DNA of 35,495 nucleotides. Source: Streptomyces adustus (lineage in GTDB: Bacteria > Actinomycetota > Actinomycetes > Streptomycetales > Streptomycetaceae). The stretch covers positions 1-35,495 of the forward strand of contig NZ_VJZD01000082.1 of the NCBI RefSeq assembly GCF_009377175.1. Direction: 5' to 3'. Both the position numbers and the translations under genes were made by a program. Below the pieces are notes generated by a model. The model was not told the origin of the DNA. It saw only the letters and a list, made by a program, of their open reading frames with translations, and made no database searches. This document shows positions 1-8,006 of the stretch, piece after piece. How positions within the stretch are numbered: the first letter of the stretch is position 1; each line of letters opens with the position of its first letter.

Positions 1-116
1 GCCCCCACACCCCCTGCGGGCCGATCCGCCCGCACCTCGCCGCCCGTCCACGGCCTCAGCCGTCGCGGCGGTCGCCTTCCCGTCCCCGTCGTCATCCCTA
101 GCTGCCGGAGGTCCCC

Positions 117-1460
117 ATGACGGACCGCACCACCTCACGCACCCCCCGGAGCCCGTTCAGATCGGCGTTCGCCGCCCTGGCCGGCACCTCCATCGAGTGG
201 TACGACTTCTACGCCTTCGCCACGGCCGCGGCGATCGTGTTCAACGACGTGTTCTTCCCCGCCGACATGCCGACGGCGCTGAAGACCCTCGCGTCCTTCG
301 CCACGTTCGCGGTCGGCTTCCTGCTGCGTCCGCTGGGCGGCATCGTCTTCGGGCACATCGGCGACCGGGTGGGCCGTAAGAAGACCCTTGTCATCACGCT
401 GCTGATGATGGGCGTCGCGTCGTTCGCCATCGGCCTGCTGCCGACGTACGACCAGGTGGGCGTCCTCTCCCCGATCCTGCTGATCGTGCTGCGGCTCGTC
501 CAGGGCCTCGCGATCGGCGGCGAGTGGGGCGGCGCGGTGCTGATCGCCGTCGAGAACGCGCCCAAGGGCAGGGCGACCTTCTTCGGCTCCTTCGCCCAGC
601 TCGGCTCGTCGGTGGGCGCCCTGCTGTCCACCGGCATGTTCAGCCTCATGAACATGTTCGGCGACGACGCCTTCGACAGCTGGGGCTGGCGCGTGCCGTT
701 CCTCGCCTCCGCGGTTCTTGTCGTCATCGGCCTGGTGGTGCGCACCAAGCTGGAGGACTCCCCGGTGATGGAGGAGATCCACGCCGGCCAGGAGAAGTCC
801 GGCCGCCTGCCGGTCGCCGAGGTGCTGCACAAGGACTGGAAGACCGTTCTGGTCGGGGTGTTCTCGCTGGCCACCGCGACCGGCGGCTACTACGTCGTGA
901 CCAGCTACCTGCTGTCGTACGGCACCGACGACCTGCACCTGTCCGAGTCGATGCTGCTCAACGGCCTGTCGCTGGCCGCGTTCCTGGAACTGGTCGTCAC
1001 CCCGTTCCTGTCCCTGCTGGGCGACAAGGTAGGGGCGCACCGGGTGGTCGTCGGCGGTCTCGCGGGTGTCGTGGTCCTGGCGATCCCGCAGTTCATGGTG
1101 ATGGGAACCGGCAGCGTCGCGCTGATCTACCTGATGATGCTCGCCATGCGGTTCGTGATGTCCGCGCTGTACGGGCCGATCGCCGCCATCCTGGCCGACG
1201 GGTTCGCCCCGCACGTCCGCTACACCGGCATCTCGCTCTCCTACCAGATCTGCAACCTGGTCTTCGGTGGCTTCGCGCCGGTCGTCGCGGTCTGGCTGGC
1301 GTCGCTGGCCGGCGGCGCCTACTGGCCGCCCGCGGCCGCGCTGATGGCCGTCTCCGTGATCGGCATCTGGTGCACGCTGCGGCTGCGCACCTACCACCGG
1401 CGGCGGGCCGCCGCCGCGACGGCGACCGCCGAGCGGACCCCGGTGCCCGCCGGCGCCTGA
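117..1460 (+). CDS. MFS transporter, metabolite:H+ symporter (MHS) type
   Basis: Encodes a 447-residue, roughly 12-helix inner-membrane permease. Motifs seen: GTSIEWYDFY at about residues 23-32, which is the TM1 signature of the MHS (ProP/ShiA/KgtP) branch of the major facilitator superfamily, and RPLGGIVFGHIGDRVGRK at about 71-88, the TM2-TM3 loop motif A. RLVQGLAIGGEWGGA follows in TM4. Family knowledge predicts proton-coupled uptake of a small organic acid, amino acid or osmolyte; the substrate cannot be read from sequence. The ATG is preceded by CCGGAGG at good spacing. Length is normal and the frame is intact. A strong hairpin follows the stop, so it looks monocistronic. Confidence 0.9.
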   Translation: MTDRTTSRTPRSPFRSAFAALAGTSIEWYDFYAFATAAAIVFNDVFFPADMPTALKTLASFATFAVGFLLRPLGGIVFGHIGDRVGRKKTLVITLLMMGVASFAIGLLPTYDQVGVLSPILLIVLRLVQGLAIGGEWGGAVLIAVENAPKGRATFFGSFAQLGSSVGALLSTGMFSLMNMFGDDAFDSWGWRVPFLASAVLVVIGLVVRTKLEDSPVMEEIHAGQEKSGRLPVAEVLHKDWKTVLVGVFSLATATGGYYVVTSYLLSYGTDDLHLSESMLLNGLSLAAFLELVVTPFLSLLGDKVGAHRVVVGGLAGVVVLAIPQFMVMGTGSVALIYLMMLAMRFVMSALYGPIAAILADGFAPHVRYTGISLSYQICNLVFGGFAPVVAVWLASLAGGAYWPPAAALMAVSVIGIWCTLRLRTYHRRRAAAATATAERTPVPAGA

Positions 1461-1483
1461 CCCGCTGTCACCCGGAACCGGCC

Positions 1484-1523
1484 CGGCCCGGTCCGCCCCG
1501 CTCCCGCGGCGCGGACCGGGCCG
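1484..1523. terminator. Hairpin terminator after the MHS transporter
   Basis: A perfect 13-bp inverted repeat (CGGCCCGGTCCGC at 1484-1496, its complement at 1511-1523) with a 14-nt loop lies 23 bp after the transporter stop. There is no long T tract, which is usual for Streptomyces terminators. The rest of 1524-1811 shows no gene, RNA or repeat I recognise. Confidence 0.7.
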
Positions 1524-1811
1524 CGGTCTTGCTGCACGCCGCCCCGGGCGCACCGCTCGCGGCCGCCCTGGCCGGGCTGCGTCCGCATCACCGCGACGAC
1601 GTCTGCGTCCCCGGCATCCCCGTACCGCACACGACCGGGTGGGCGGCGCGCCCCGCCGCATGAAGCGCACCCCCACGGGTACTCGCGGCCCCGAACGGGG
1701 ACGGTGGACGGTTCCGGGGCCTGCGCGGCGCCGCGCGGCAAGCGGGAACGGTCGGACAGGCCCTGGAGTCCCCGCCGCCGGTGACGGCCGAACACGGCGG
1801 GTGACAGGGCT

Positions 1812-2576
1812 ATGACCACCAGGAACGACCGGAAGTCGACCACCGGGAACGACCGGAAGTCGATTACCGGGAACGACCGGAAGCCGACCACCGGGAACGA
1901 CCGGAAGTCCGGCGGACGGACCGCCCGTGCCACCGACCGGGCGGTGGTCCGCGCACTGCTCGACCGCCAGGAGCGCACGTACACCGAGCAGGCCGGCATC
2001 CGGCTGCGCAACACCCCGGCCCCCCTCTACCAGACGCTGGTGCTGGCGACCCTGCTCAGCGCCCCCATCCGGGCCGGCACCGCCGTCGCCGCCGCCCGTG
2101 CGCTGTTCGACGCGGGGCTGCGCACCCCGAGGGCGATGCTGGAGGCCACATGGCAGGAGCGCGTGGACGCGCTCGGCCGGGGCGGCTACCGCCGCTACGA
2201 CGAGCGCACCGCCACCATGCTCGGCAACGGCGCCGCGCTGCTGCTCGACCGCTGGCACGGTGACCTGCGCCGGCTGCGCGAGGAACCCGATCCGAAGCAG
2301 GCCCTGCTCGACCTGCCCGGGATCGGGCCCACCGGCGCCGACATCTTCCTGCGCGACGTACAGGGGGTGTGGCCGGAGTTGGCCCCCTACATCGACCGCA
2401 AGGCCCTGGACGGGGCCCGACGGCTCGGACTGCCGGCCTCGCCCGAGAGACTCGGCGGCCTCGCTCCCGGCCGCGACCTCACCCGACTGGCCGACGGCCT
2501 GGTCCACGCCGCGCTCGACAAGCCCCTGGCCGGTGAGGTCCTCGCCGCGGCCACGGCGGCCCGGCAGTCCGCGTGA
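1812..2576 (+). CDS. HhH endonuclease III-like protein with repetitive N-terminus
   Basis: Encodes 254 residues. From about residue 38 it resembles the short actinobacterial endonuclease III-like (HhH) proteins: an all-helical body, then the hairpin LPGIGPTGADIFL at about 168-180, followed by PYIDRKALDGARRLGLP. The HhH element binds DNA backbone. The endonuclease III lysine normally in this hairpin (LPGVGRKTA) is absent, and no four-cysteine FeS loop is present, so glycosylase/lyase activity is uncertain. The first 33 residues are a repeated T-T-G-N-D-R-K-S unit encoded by a 24-bp tandem repeat. No strong ribosome site precedes this ATG, so the true start may be one of the in-frame GTG codons just after the repeat, for example near 1942. 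Some kind of DNA-repair or DNA-binding role is inferred. Confidence 0.75.
   Translation: MTTRNDRKSTTGNDRKSITGNDRKPTTGNDRKSGGRTARATDRAVVRALLDRQERTYTEQAGIRLRNTPAPLYQTLVLATLLSAPIRAGTAVAAARALFDAGLRTPRAMLEATWQERVDALGRGGYRRYDERTATMLGNGAALLLDRWHGDLRRLREEPDPKQALLDLPGIGPTGADIFLRDVQGVWPELAPYIDRKALDGARRLGLPASPERLGGLAPGRDLTRLADGLVHAALDKPLAGEVLAAATAARQSA
1815..1910 (+). repeat. Four tandem 24-bp units at the 5' end of the HhH gene
   Basis: Units at 1815-1838, 1839-1862, 1863-1886 and 1887-1910 share the core GGAACGACCGGAAG with 1-3 substitutions each. As 24 is a multiple of three, copy changes keep the frame and add or remove an 8-residue TTGNDRKS block. Confidence 0.95.
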
Positions 2577-2854
2577 TCCACGAACGGCCGAGAACCGCGG
2601 ACGAGTTCGCCGCCACGGGTCGACGCACCCGGTGCCGTCGCGGTGGACCGACGGCCGTCCGCTGCCGGGCTGACGTCCCCATACTGCGATAAACTGGGGC
2701 AAGAGTGTCCGGGTCCGCCGGTCCTTCGCGGCGCAGCCGCCCCGAACGGTGCGGGACGGCGGCAGACAACTGCGCGATCAGCAGGAAATCCACCCCAACA
2801 TCGCCCGGGGACCGCCGACTTCCCGCGTGTCCGCTTCCCCGTAGGTCGGTTCTC
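2577..2854 (+). promoter_or_regulatory. Leader region of the molybdenum hydroxylase operon
   Basis: This 278-bp gap must carry the operon promoter. A locally AT-richer stretch near 2681-2696 (CATACTGCGATAAACT), flanked by CCCC and GGGG arms, is the best candidate for a -10 region or operator, but no clean -35/-10 pair is visible. An open frame from a GTG at 2705 joins the downstream gene but has non-homologous, low-complexity content, so I treat it as leader. Confidence 0.35.
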
Positions 2855-3682
2855 ATGGACCTCAACACCATCACCGAAGTAGTCCGCCGACCGTCCGAGC
2901 GGCCGGGCACCGACTGGCGCGAGGGAGACGCCTGGCTCGCGGGCGGGACGTGGCTCTACTCCGTGGAGCAACCGGACCTGCGACGGCTGATCGACCTGAC
3001 CGCGCTGGGCTGGGAGCCCCTCGTCCCGACGGACCGGGGCCTGGAGATCGGCGCCACCTGCACCGTCCGCGATCTGTACGCCTTCCCGTGGCCGGTGCGC
3101 TGGACCGCCGGAGTGCTCTTCCGCAGGAGCTGCGAGGCGTTCCTGTCCTCGTTCAAGGTCTGGAACGCGGCGACCGTCGGCGGCAACATCTGCATGTCCC
3201 TGCCCGCGGGCCCGATGATCACGCTCACGGTCGCGCTGGAGGCGCGGTACGAACTGTGGGCACCCGACGGCTCCGTGCGCTTCGTCGACGCCCTCGACTT
3301 CGTCACCGGCGACCACCGCAACATCCTCGCGCCCGGGGAGATCCTGCGGCGCGTCACCGTACCGGAGCACGCGCTGCGCGCACGCGTCGCCCACCGCCGC
3401 TTCACGCTGACCCGGCTCGGCCGCTCGACCGTGTTCCTGGCCGGCACACAACAGCCGGGCGGACACGACCTGTTGCTCACCATCACCGCCGGTACGACGC
3501 GGCCGGTGCGCATCGCCTTCGACGCCGTGCCCGACGCGCGGACCCTGCGGCGCAGCATCGACGCCGTGCCGGCCGACGTCTGGTTCGACGATCCCAACGG
3601 AACCCCTGACCACCGTCGGCATCTGACACGGCACTTCGCCGAGGAGATCCGCCGCGAACTCACGGCCGGTGACCTGACATGA
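2855..3682 (+). CDS. FAD-binding subunit of a molybdenum hydroxylase (CoxM/XdhB-like)
   Basis: Encodes 275 residues with the fold of the flavin subunit of xanthine dehydrogenase/CO dehydrogenase-type enzymes. It should pass electrons from the [2Fe-2S] centres to an acceptor. Seen: LAGGTWLYS at about 28-36 (first FAD loop), then ATVGGNICMSLPAGPMI at about 106-122, matching the family's second FAD motif, ATIGGN...SPAGD. The C-terminal half fits the CO dehydrogenase flavoprotein C-terminal domain. I chose ATG 2855 because similarity begins there; an upstream GTG at 2705 would add 50 uncharacteristic residues. The stop overlaps the next start by ATGA, implying translational coupling and 1:1 expression with the catalytic subunit. 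The acceptor is unknown. Confidence 0.88.
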   Translation: MDLNTITEVVRRPSERPGTDWREGDAWLAGGTWLYSVEQPDLRRLIDLTALGWEPLVPTDRGLEIGATCTVRDLYAFPWPVRWTAGVLFRRSCEAFLSSFKVWNAATVGGNICMSLPAGPMITLTVALEARYELWAPDGSVRFVDALDFVTGDHRNILAPGEILRRVTVPEHALRARVAHRRFTLTRLGRSTVFLAGTQQPGGHDLLLTITAGTTRPVRIAFDAVPDARTLRRSIDAVPADVWFDDPNGTPDHRRHLTRHFAEEIRRELTAGDLT

Positions 3683-6396
3683 GCTACCTCGTGAACGGCA
3701 GGAGATTCGACCGGGAACCGGCCCCCGGCCAGTGCCTGCGCACCTTCCTGCGCGAACTCGGCCACTTCGGCGTCAAGAAGGGGTGCGACGCGGGCGACTG
3801 CGGCGCCTGCACGGTATGGCTGGACGGCACCCCCGTACACAGCTGCATCACCCCCGCGTTCCGCGCCGGCGGACGCGCGGTGACCACGATCGAGGGCCTG
3901 GGACGGCCCGGCGCCCCGCACCCCATGCAGCGGCAGTTCGAGAACGCTCCGGGGTTCCAGTGCGGCTTCTGCACCGCGGGCATGATCATGACCTCGGCGA
4001 CCTTCACCGAGGAGCAGAAGGCCGACCTGCCGCGGGCGTTGAAGGGCAACCTCTGCCGCTGCACCGGCTACCGGGCGATCGAGGACGCCGTGAAGGGCGT
4101 CGGCGCGGTGGAGAGCGCCGCACCGGGCAAGGCCGTCGGGAAGAGCGTCGGCGCGCCCGCGGGCCACGACGTGGTGACCGGCCACGCCGAGTTCACCATG
4201 GACACCCGCATCGACGGCATGCTGCACCTCAAGGTGCTGCACTCGCCCCACGCGCACGCCCGCATCCGCTCCATCGACAAGCGCGCCGCCCTCGCGGTGC
4301 CCGGCGTGCACCGGGTCTACACCTGGCAGGACGTGCCCCGCAGACGCTTCACCACGGCGATCCACACCGACCACCTGGTCGACCCGGACGACACCTACAT
4401 CCTCGACGACACGGTCCGCTTCGTCGGTCAGCGCGTCGCCGCGGTCCTGGCCGACACGGTCGGGGCGGCCGAGGAGGGCTGCCGACGTCTCGACGTCGCG
4501 TACGAGCCGCTGCCCGCGGTCTTCGACCCGGAGGCCGCGATGGCCGACGGCGCGCCCCAACTGCACGGCTCCCACGACCCGTTCGTCCGCGACCCCGTCC
4601 ACAACATCCTGATCGAGCTCCACTCGCACATCGGCGACGTCGACGCCGGGTTCGCTTCGGCCGACGTGATCCACGAAGGCACCTACTTCTCGCCGCGGGT
4701 GCAGCACGCCCATCTGGAGACCCATGGGTCGATCGCCTGGATGGAGGACGGCCGGCTGAACGTCCGTACCAGTTCGCAGTCGCCGTCGATCGCGAAGGTC
4801 AAGCTGGAGTACCTGTTCGCGCTGCGCCCGGACCAGGTGCGGGTGTTCTGCAAGCGCGTCGGCGGCGGATTCGGCGGCAAGCAGGAGGTGATCACGGAGG
4901 ACCTGGTCGCGCTCGCCGCCCTGGACACCGGGCGGCCCGCCTGCCTGGAGCTCACCCGCGAGGAGGAGTTCACCACCGCCTCGCCGCGGCATCCGATGAC
5001 CCTGACGGTCAAACTCGGCGCGAAGTCCGACGGAACGCTCACCGCCTTCCAGGTCCGCAACGTGTCCAACACCGGCGCCTACGGCAACCACGGCGGCGAG
5101 ACGCTGTACGCGGGCGGCGCCGCGGTCATGATCTACCGCTGCCCCAACAAGAAGTACGACGCGTACTCCGTCTACACCAACACCGTGCCGAGCGGGGCGT
5201 TGCGCGGTTACGGGATGACGCAGCCGGCCTTCGCCGTGGAGTCGGCGATGGACGAACTGGCCCGGGCCCTGCACCTGGACCCGCTGGAACTGCGACGGCG
5301 CAACACCGTGCGGCCGGGCGATCCCCTGGTCGCCCTGCACGACGGTCCCGACGACGTGACCTTCACGGAGGACGGACTCGCCCGGTGCGTCGACCTGGTG
5401 GACGGTGCCCTGGCCCGTACGGCCGGCGGGCCGCCACCCGGCCCGGACTGGCTCGTCGGCGCGGGCGTGGCGAGTTCGCTGCACGAGACCGCGCCCCCGA
5501 CGGAGCACCTCTCCGAGGCCTGGGTCACGCTCGGCGACGACCTCATCTACGAACTCGCGGTCGGGACCGTCGAGTTCGGGGAGGGGACTTCCACGGCCCA
5601 TGTCCAGATCGCGGCCAACCAGCTGGGCACGACGCCGTCCCGGATCCGCCTGGTCCAGTCCGACACCGACCGCACGGGATTCGACACCGGTGCCTTCGCG
5701 AGCGCCGGTCTCTTCGTGGCGGGCAACGCGGTCCTGCGGGCGGCGAACGCCGTGCGCGACCGCATCCTGGAGTTCGCCGCGGCCCACACGGGCGTCCATG
5801 TGGTGATGTGCTCGATGGACGACGACGGAGTCACCTGCGGGGACCGGCGGGTGTCGCTCGCCGAACTCGTCGCGCTGGCCCGCAGACGTGGCATCCGCTT
5901 CACCGCCGCCCGCAAGGCGTACGGCTCGCCCCGGAGCGTCACCTCCAACACGCACGGGTTCCGGGTCGCCGTGCACCGGGTGACGGGCGAGATACGGATC
6001 CTGTACAGCGTGCAGGCGGCCGACGCGGGAGTGATCATCAACCCGGTGCAGGTACGGGGACAGATCGAGGGCGGTGTCGCCCAGGGCATCGGCTTCGCCC
6101 TGACCGAGCACCATTACGTCGACGGCAACGGCGTCATGGCCAACCCGAACCTGCGCAACTACCGCATCCCCACCTACGCCGACATCCCCCGCACCGAGGT
6201 CATCCTGGTGGGCTCGGCGGACTCGGTGGGGCCCATGCGCGCGAAGGGGATGGCCGAGTGCTGCATCAACCCGGTCGCCCCCGCGCTCGCCAACGCGGTG
6301 CACGACGCCACGGGCGTCCGCTACCGCGCGCTGCCGCTGACCCCGGAACGCATCTACGGCCGGCTCCCCGCGGAACAGTCGGTGTCGGCAGGCTGA
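3679..6396 (+). CDS. Fused [2Fe-2S]/molybdopterin catalytic subunit, xanthine oxidase family
   Basis: Encodes 905 residues. Residues 1-75 form a plant-type ferredoxin domain with C36, C41, C44 and C56. Residues 80-145 form the helical second cluster domain (C95, C98, C126, C128: QCGFC and LCRC). From about 165 to the end is the aldehyde oxidase/xanthine dehydrogenase Mo-pterin part: FVGQRVAAVLAD, RVGGGFGGKQE, GALRGYGMTQPAFAVE, and AKGMAECCINPVAPALANA near the C-terminus, where E860 sits where the catalytic glutamate is expected. Small and large subunits, usually separate in bacteria, are fused here, while FAD stays on its own gene. The reaction should be hydroxylation or oxidation of an N-heterocycle or aldehyde with water-derived oxygen; the substrate is not evident. 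No XdhC or Mo-cofactor gene is in the window. It overlaps the FAD gene by 4 bp. Confidence 0.92.
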   Translation: MSYLVNGRRFDREPAPGQCLRTFLRELGHFGVKKGCDAGDCGACTVWLDGTPVHSCITPAFRAGGRAVTTIEGLGRPGAPHPMQRQFENAPGFQCGFCTAGMIMTSATFTEEQKADLPRALKGNLCRCTGYRAIEDAVKGVGAVESAAPGKAVGKSVGAPAGHDVVTGHAEFTMDTRIDGMLHLKVLHSPHAHARIRSIDKRAALAVPGVHRVYTWQDVPRRRFTTAIHTDHLVDPDDTYILDDTVRFVGQRVAAVLADTVGAAEEGCRRLDVAYEPLPAVFDPEAAMADGAPQLHGSHDPFVRDPVHNILIELHSHIGDVDAGFASADVIHEGTYFSPRVQHAHLETHGSIAWMEDGRLNVRTSSQSPSIAKVKLEYLFALRPDQVRVFCKRVGGGFGGKQEVITEDLVALAALDTGRPACLELTREEEFTTASPRHPMTLTVKLGAKSDGTLTAFQVRNVSNTGAYGNHGGETLYAGGAAVMIYRCPNKKYDAYSVYTNTVPSGALRGYGMTQPAFAVESAMDELARALHLDPLELRRRNTVRPGDPLVALHDGPDDVTFTEDGLARCVDLVDGALARTAGGPPPGPDWLVGAGVASSLHETAPPTEHLSEAWVTLGDDLIYELAVGTVEFGEGTSTAHVQIAANQLGTTPSRIRLVQSDTDRTGFDTGAFASAGLFVAGNAVLRAANAVRDRILEFAAAHTGVHVVMCSMDDDGVTCGDRRVSLAELVALARRRGIRFTAARKAYGSPRSVTSNTHGFRVAVHRVTGEIRILYSVQAADAGVIINPVQVRGQIEGGVAQGIGFALTEHHYVDGNGVMANPNLRNYRIPTYADIPRTEVILVGSADSVGPMRAKGMAECCINPVAPALANAVHDATGVRYRALPLTPERIYGRLPAEQSVSAG

Positions 6397-6402
6397 GCCA
6401 CC

Positions 6403-7377
6403 ATGGAATCCGAGAAGAACGTGGCCGCCGCAGCCACGGCGATCATCGGACAGAAAGTCCTCCCGGGGATGGACGGACCGTTCCGGTCGTGGCAGGAGGA
6501 CCTCAACGCCGCGGCCGCCTACTACCCCGGCTTCCTGGGCGCCGAGATCTCCGCGCCGACACAGCTGCAACCGGACTGGGTCGTCGTGTACCGGTTCGAC
6601 TCGGTGGCGCACCTCCAGGCGTGGATCAACAGCGGGACCAGACAGACGTATCTCGACGCCGGTGCCAAATACTTCGACGGCCCGGCGACCCAGCAGGTGG
6701 TCAGCAGCGGCTCCCAGTCACTGGACCCGCTGGTCACCGTGGTGGTCACGCACCGCGTCCCGCCGAACCAGATCGACAGCTTCCTCGACTGGCAGCGCCG
6801 CATGGTCGAGGAGGAGAGCAGGTTCGACGGATTCCGCGGGACCGAGCTCTTCCGCCCCATCGAGGGGCTCCAGGAGGAATGGACCACGCTGTACCGCTAC
6901 GACAACGCCGAGCACCTCGACGCCTGGCTGACCTCGCCCCAGCGACAGCGGATCCTGGCCGAGGGCGAGAAGTTCAGCGACTACAAGCTGCACACGATCG
7001 ACAACTCGTTCGGCAGCTGGTTCGCCTTCGAGGGCAACGGCAAGGAGGCACCGCCGCCGCCCTCCGAGACCAAGACCTCGCTCGCCGTCTGGGTCGGCCT
7101 CTACCCGACCGTGGTCCTGCTCTCCCTGGCCCTGTCCCCGGCGCACCTGCCCCTGTGGATCAACCTGCTCATCGGCAACCTGCTGTCGAGCTTCATCATG
7201 AGCTTCCTGACCATGCCCCACTACGTGAACCCGCTCCTGGGCCGCTGGCTGCGCCCACCCCCCGGCGAACCACGGAGAAGGACCAACGTCCGGGGCCTGT
7301 GCACGGTCGCCGTGGTGATGGCGGTCTGGGCGCTGGTCTTCTACCTGATCACGGTCAGGTGGTGGACACTGCCGTGA
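6403..7377 (+). CDS. Membrane-anchored protein with two ABM domains
   Basis: Encodes 324 residues beginning 6 bp after the hydroxylase stop, so clearly in its operon. Two dimeric-alpha/beta-barrel antibiotic biosynthesis monooxygenase (ABM) repeats occupy about 10-100 and 108-210; matching blocks are VVYRFDSVAHLQAWI and TLYRYDNAEHLDAWL. A Pro-rich linker (PPPPSE) leads to hydrophobic segments at about 227-245, 252-270 and 298-318, giving a membrane tail. ABM domains act on small aromatic or quinone-like molecules, or bind haem, without metal cofactors. Placement suggests it works on the substrate, product or electron acceptor of the molybdenum enzyme and tethers the reaction at the membrane; this is inference. 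Domain call is firm, role is not. Confidence 0.82.
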   Translation: MESEKNVAAAATAIIGQKVLPGMDGPFRSWQEDLNAAAAYYPGFLGAEISAPTQLQPDWVVVYRFDSVAHLQAWINSGTRQTYLDAGAKYFDGPATQQVVSSGSQSLDPLVTVVVTHRVPPNQIDSFLDWQRRMVEEESRFDGFRGTELFRPIEGLQEEWTTLYRYDNAEHLDAWLTSPQRQRILAEGEKFSDYKLHTIDNSFGSWFAFEGNGKEAPPPPSETKTSLAVWVGLYPTVVLLSLALSPAHLPLWINLLIGNLLSSFIMSFLTMPHYVNPLLGRWLRPPPGEPRRRTNVRGLCTVAVVMAVWALVFYLITVRWWTLP

Positions 7378-7407
7378 CGGGTTGCCCGCGCCGGTGATCG
7401 ATTCGGT

Positions 7408-7899
7408 TCAGGAGCTGTCCGGGCCGACGCGGACGAGGCCCGGGCCGGCGTCGACGAAGGAGTCCCCGACCGGCACGTCGTGACCCTCGTCGCAGCGGAG
7501 CACCGCGTGCACCTCGGCGCCGCAGTTCTCGTGGCGTACGACCACGGGGGGCCCTTGTTCGTCGGCGGCCCAGGTGTCGCCCCACTGCCGCAGCGCCACG
7601 ATGACGGCGCGGAAGTCCCGGCCCTTGTCGGTCAGTTGATAGGCGTACCGGGTCCGCTGGCCGGGCTCCTGGTACGGGACGCGCTCCAGGAGGCCGGCGG
7701 CGGTCAGTTCCTTCAGGCGCGTCGCGGCGGCGGGTTCGCCGATGCCCACGCGCTTGGCGAAGTCGTCGAACCGGCGCGTGCCGAAGAACGCCTCGCGCAT
7801 GATCAGCAGCGATGTCCTGTTGCCGACGATCTCCAGGGTCCTGGCGATGGAGCAGTTGTCCATGGACCAGGCGTCCCGATCCTCCAGCAGGTCCTTCAT
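7408..7899 (-). CDS. HxlR-family transcriptional regulator
   Basis: Encodes 163 residues with the HxlR winged helix: an N-terminal conserved cysteine in WSMDNCSIARTLEIVGNRTSLLIMREAFFGTRRFDDF, then the recognition region IGEPAAATRLKELTAAGLLER and the wing YAYQLTDKGRDF. A C-terminal extension has C-x(10)-C pattern cysteines (ENCGAEVHAVLRCDEGH). The ATG at 7899 has GGAGGGCGGAGAG just upstream; a GTG at 7914 would extend it by 5 residues but would consume that ribosome site. It lies divergent from an SDR/exporter operon, with paired palindromes between, so it most likely represses both itself and that operon until a ligand or cysteine oxidation releases it. It converges with the ABM gene across 30 bp. 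Confidence 0.9.
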   Translation of the reverse strand: MKDLLEDRDAWSMDNCSIARTLEIVGNRTSLLIMREAFFGTRRFDDFAKRVGIGEPAAATRLKELTAAGLLERVPYQEPGQRTRYAYQLTDKGRDFRAVIVALRQWGDTWAADEQGPPVVVRHENCGAEVHAVLRCDEGHDVPVGDSFVDAGPGLVRVGPDSS

Positions 7900-7914
7900 C
7901 TCTCCGCCCTCCAC

Positions 7915-7938
7915 CTGACTTGCCTCATCTGAAGTCAG
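7915..7938. promoter_or_regulatory. Operator 1, CTGACTT-N10-AAGTCAG
   Basis: Perfect 7-bp arms at 7915-7921 and 7932-7938 separated by 10 bp. It lies 16 bp upstream of the regulator's ATG, covering its leader. Arms and spacing are identical to operator 2, 39 bp away. Assignment to the HxlR protein is inferred from position. Confidence 0.8.
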
Positions 7939-7953
7939 CCTATACCGTCGAAG

Positions 7954-7977
7954 CTGACTTCTTAATTCATAAGTCAG
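7954..7977. promoter_or_regulatory. Operator 2, CTGACTT-N10-AAGTCAG
   Basis: Perfect 7-bp arms at 7954-7960 and 7971-7977 with the same 10-bp spacing as operator 1 but an unrelated, AT-rich spacer (CTTAATTCAT). It sits 30 bp upstream of the SDR start, where it would cover the SDR promoter. The region 7939-7944 read on the minus strand gives TATAGG, a possible -10 for the regulator between the two operators. Confidence 0.85.
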
Positions 7978-8006
7978 CTAGATGAGCGCATTCCATAGGA
8001 GGAATC

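Noticed and set aside
1815..1910. Tandem 24-bp repeats as a CRISPR array
   Set aside because: Units are directly adjacent without spacers and lie in a coding frame.
135..2702. Very long minus-strand open frame (855 codons) antisense to the transporter and HhH genes
   Set aside because: Low-complexity Arg/Gly/Ala/Pro content and exact antisense placement mark it as a high-GC shadow frame.
2705..2854. GTG-initiated N-terminal extension of the FAD subunit
   Set aside because: Fifty residues of Arg/Ser/Pro-rich sequence not typical of the family; the ATG at 2855 fits the family start.
2956..6612. 1218-codon minus-strand open frame antisense to the molybdenum hydroxylase
   Set aside because: The plus-strand gene has conserved cofactor motifs throughout; the antisense product has none and no ribosome site.
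3732..7397. 1221-codon plus-strand frame overlapping the hydroxylase in another frame
   Set aside because: Arg/Pro/Gly-rich shadow of the true frame.
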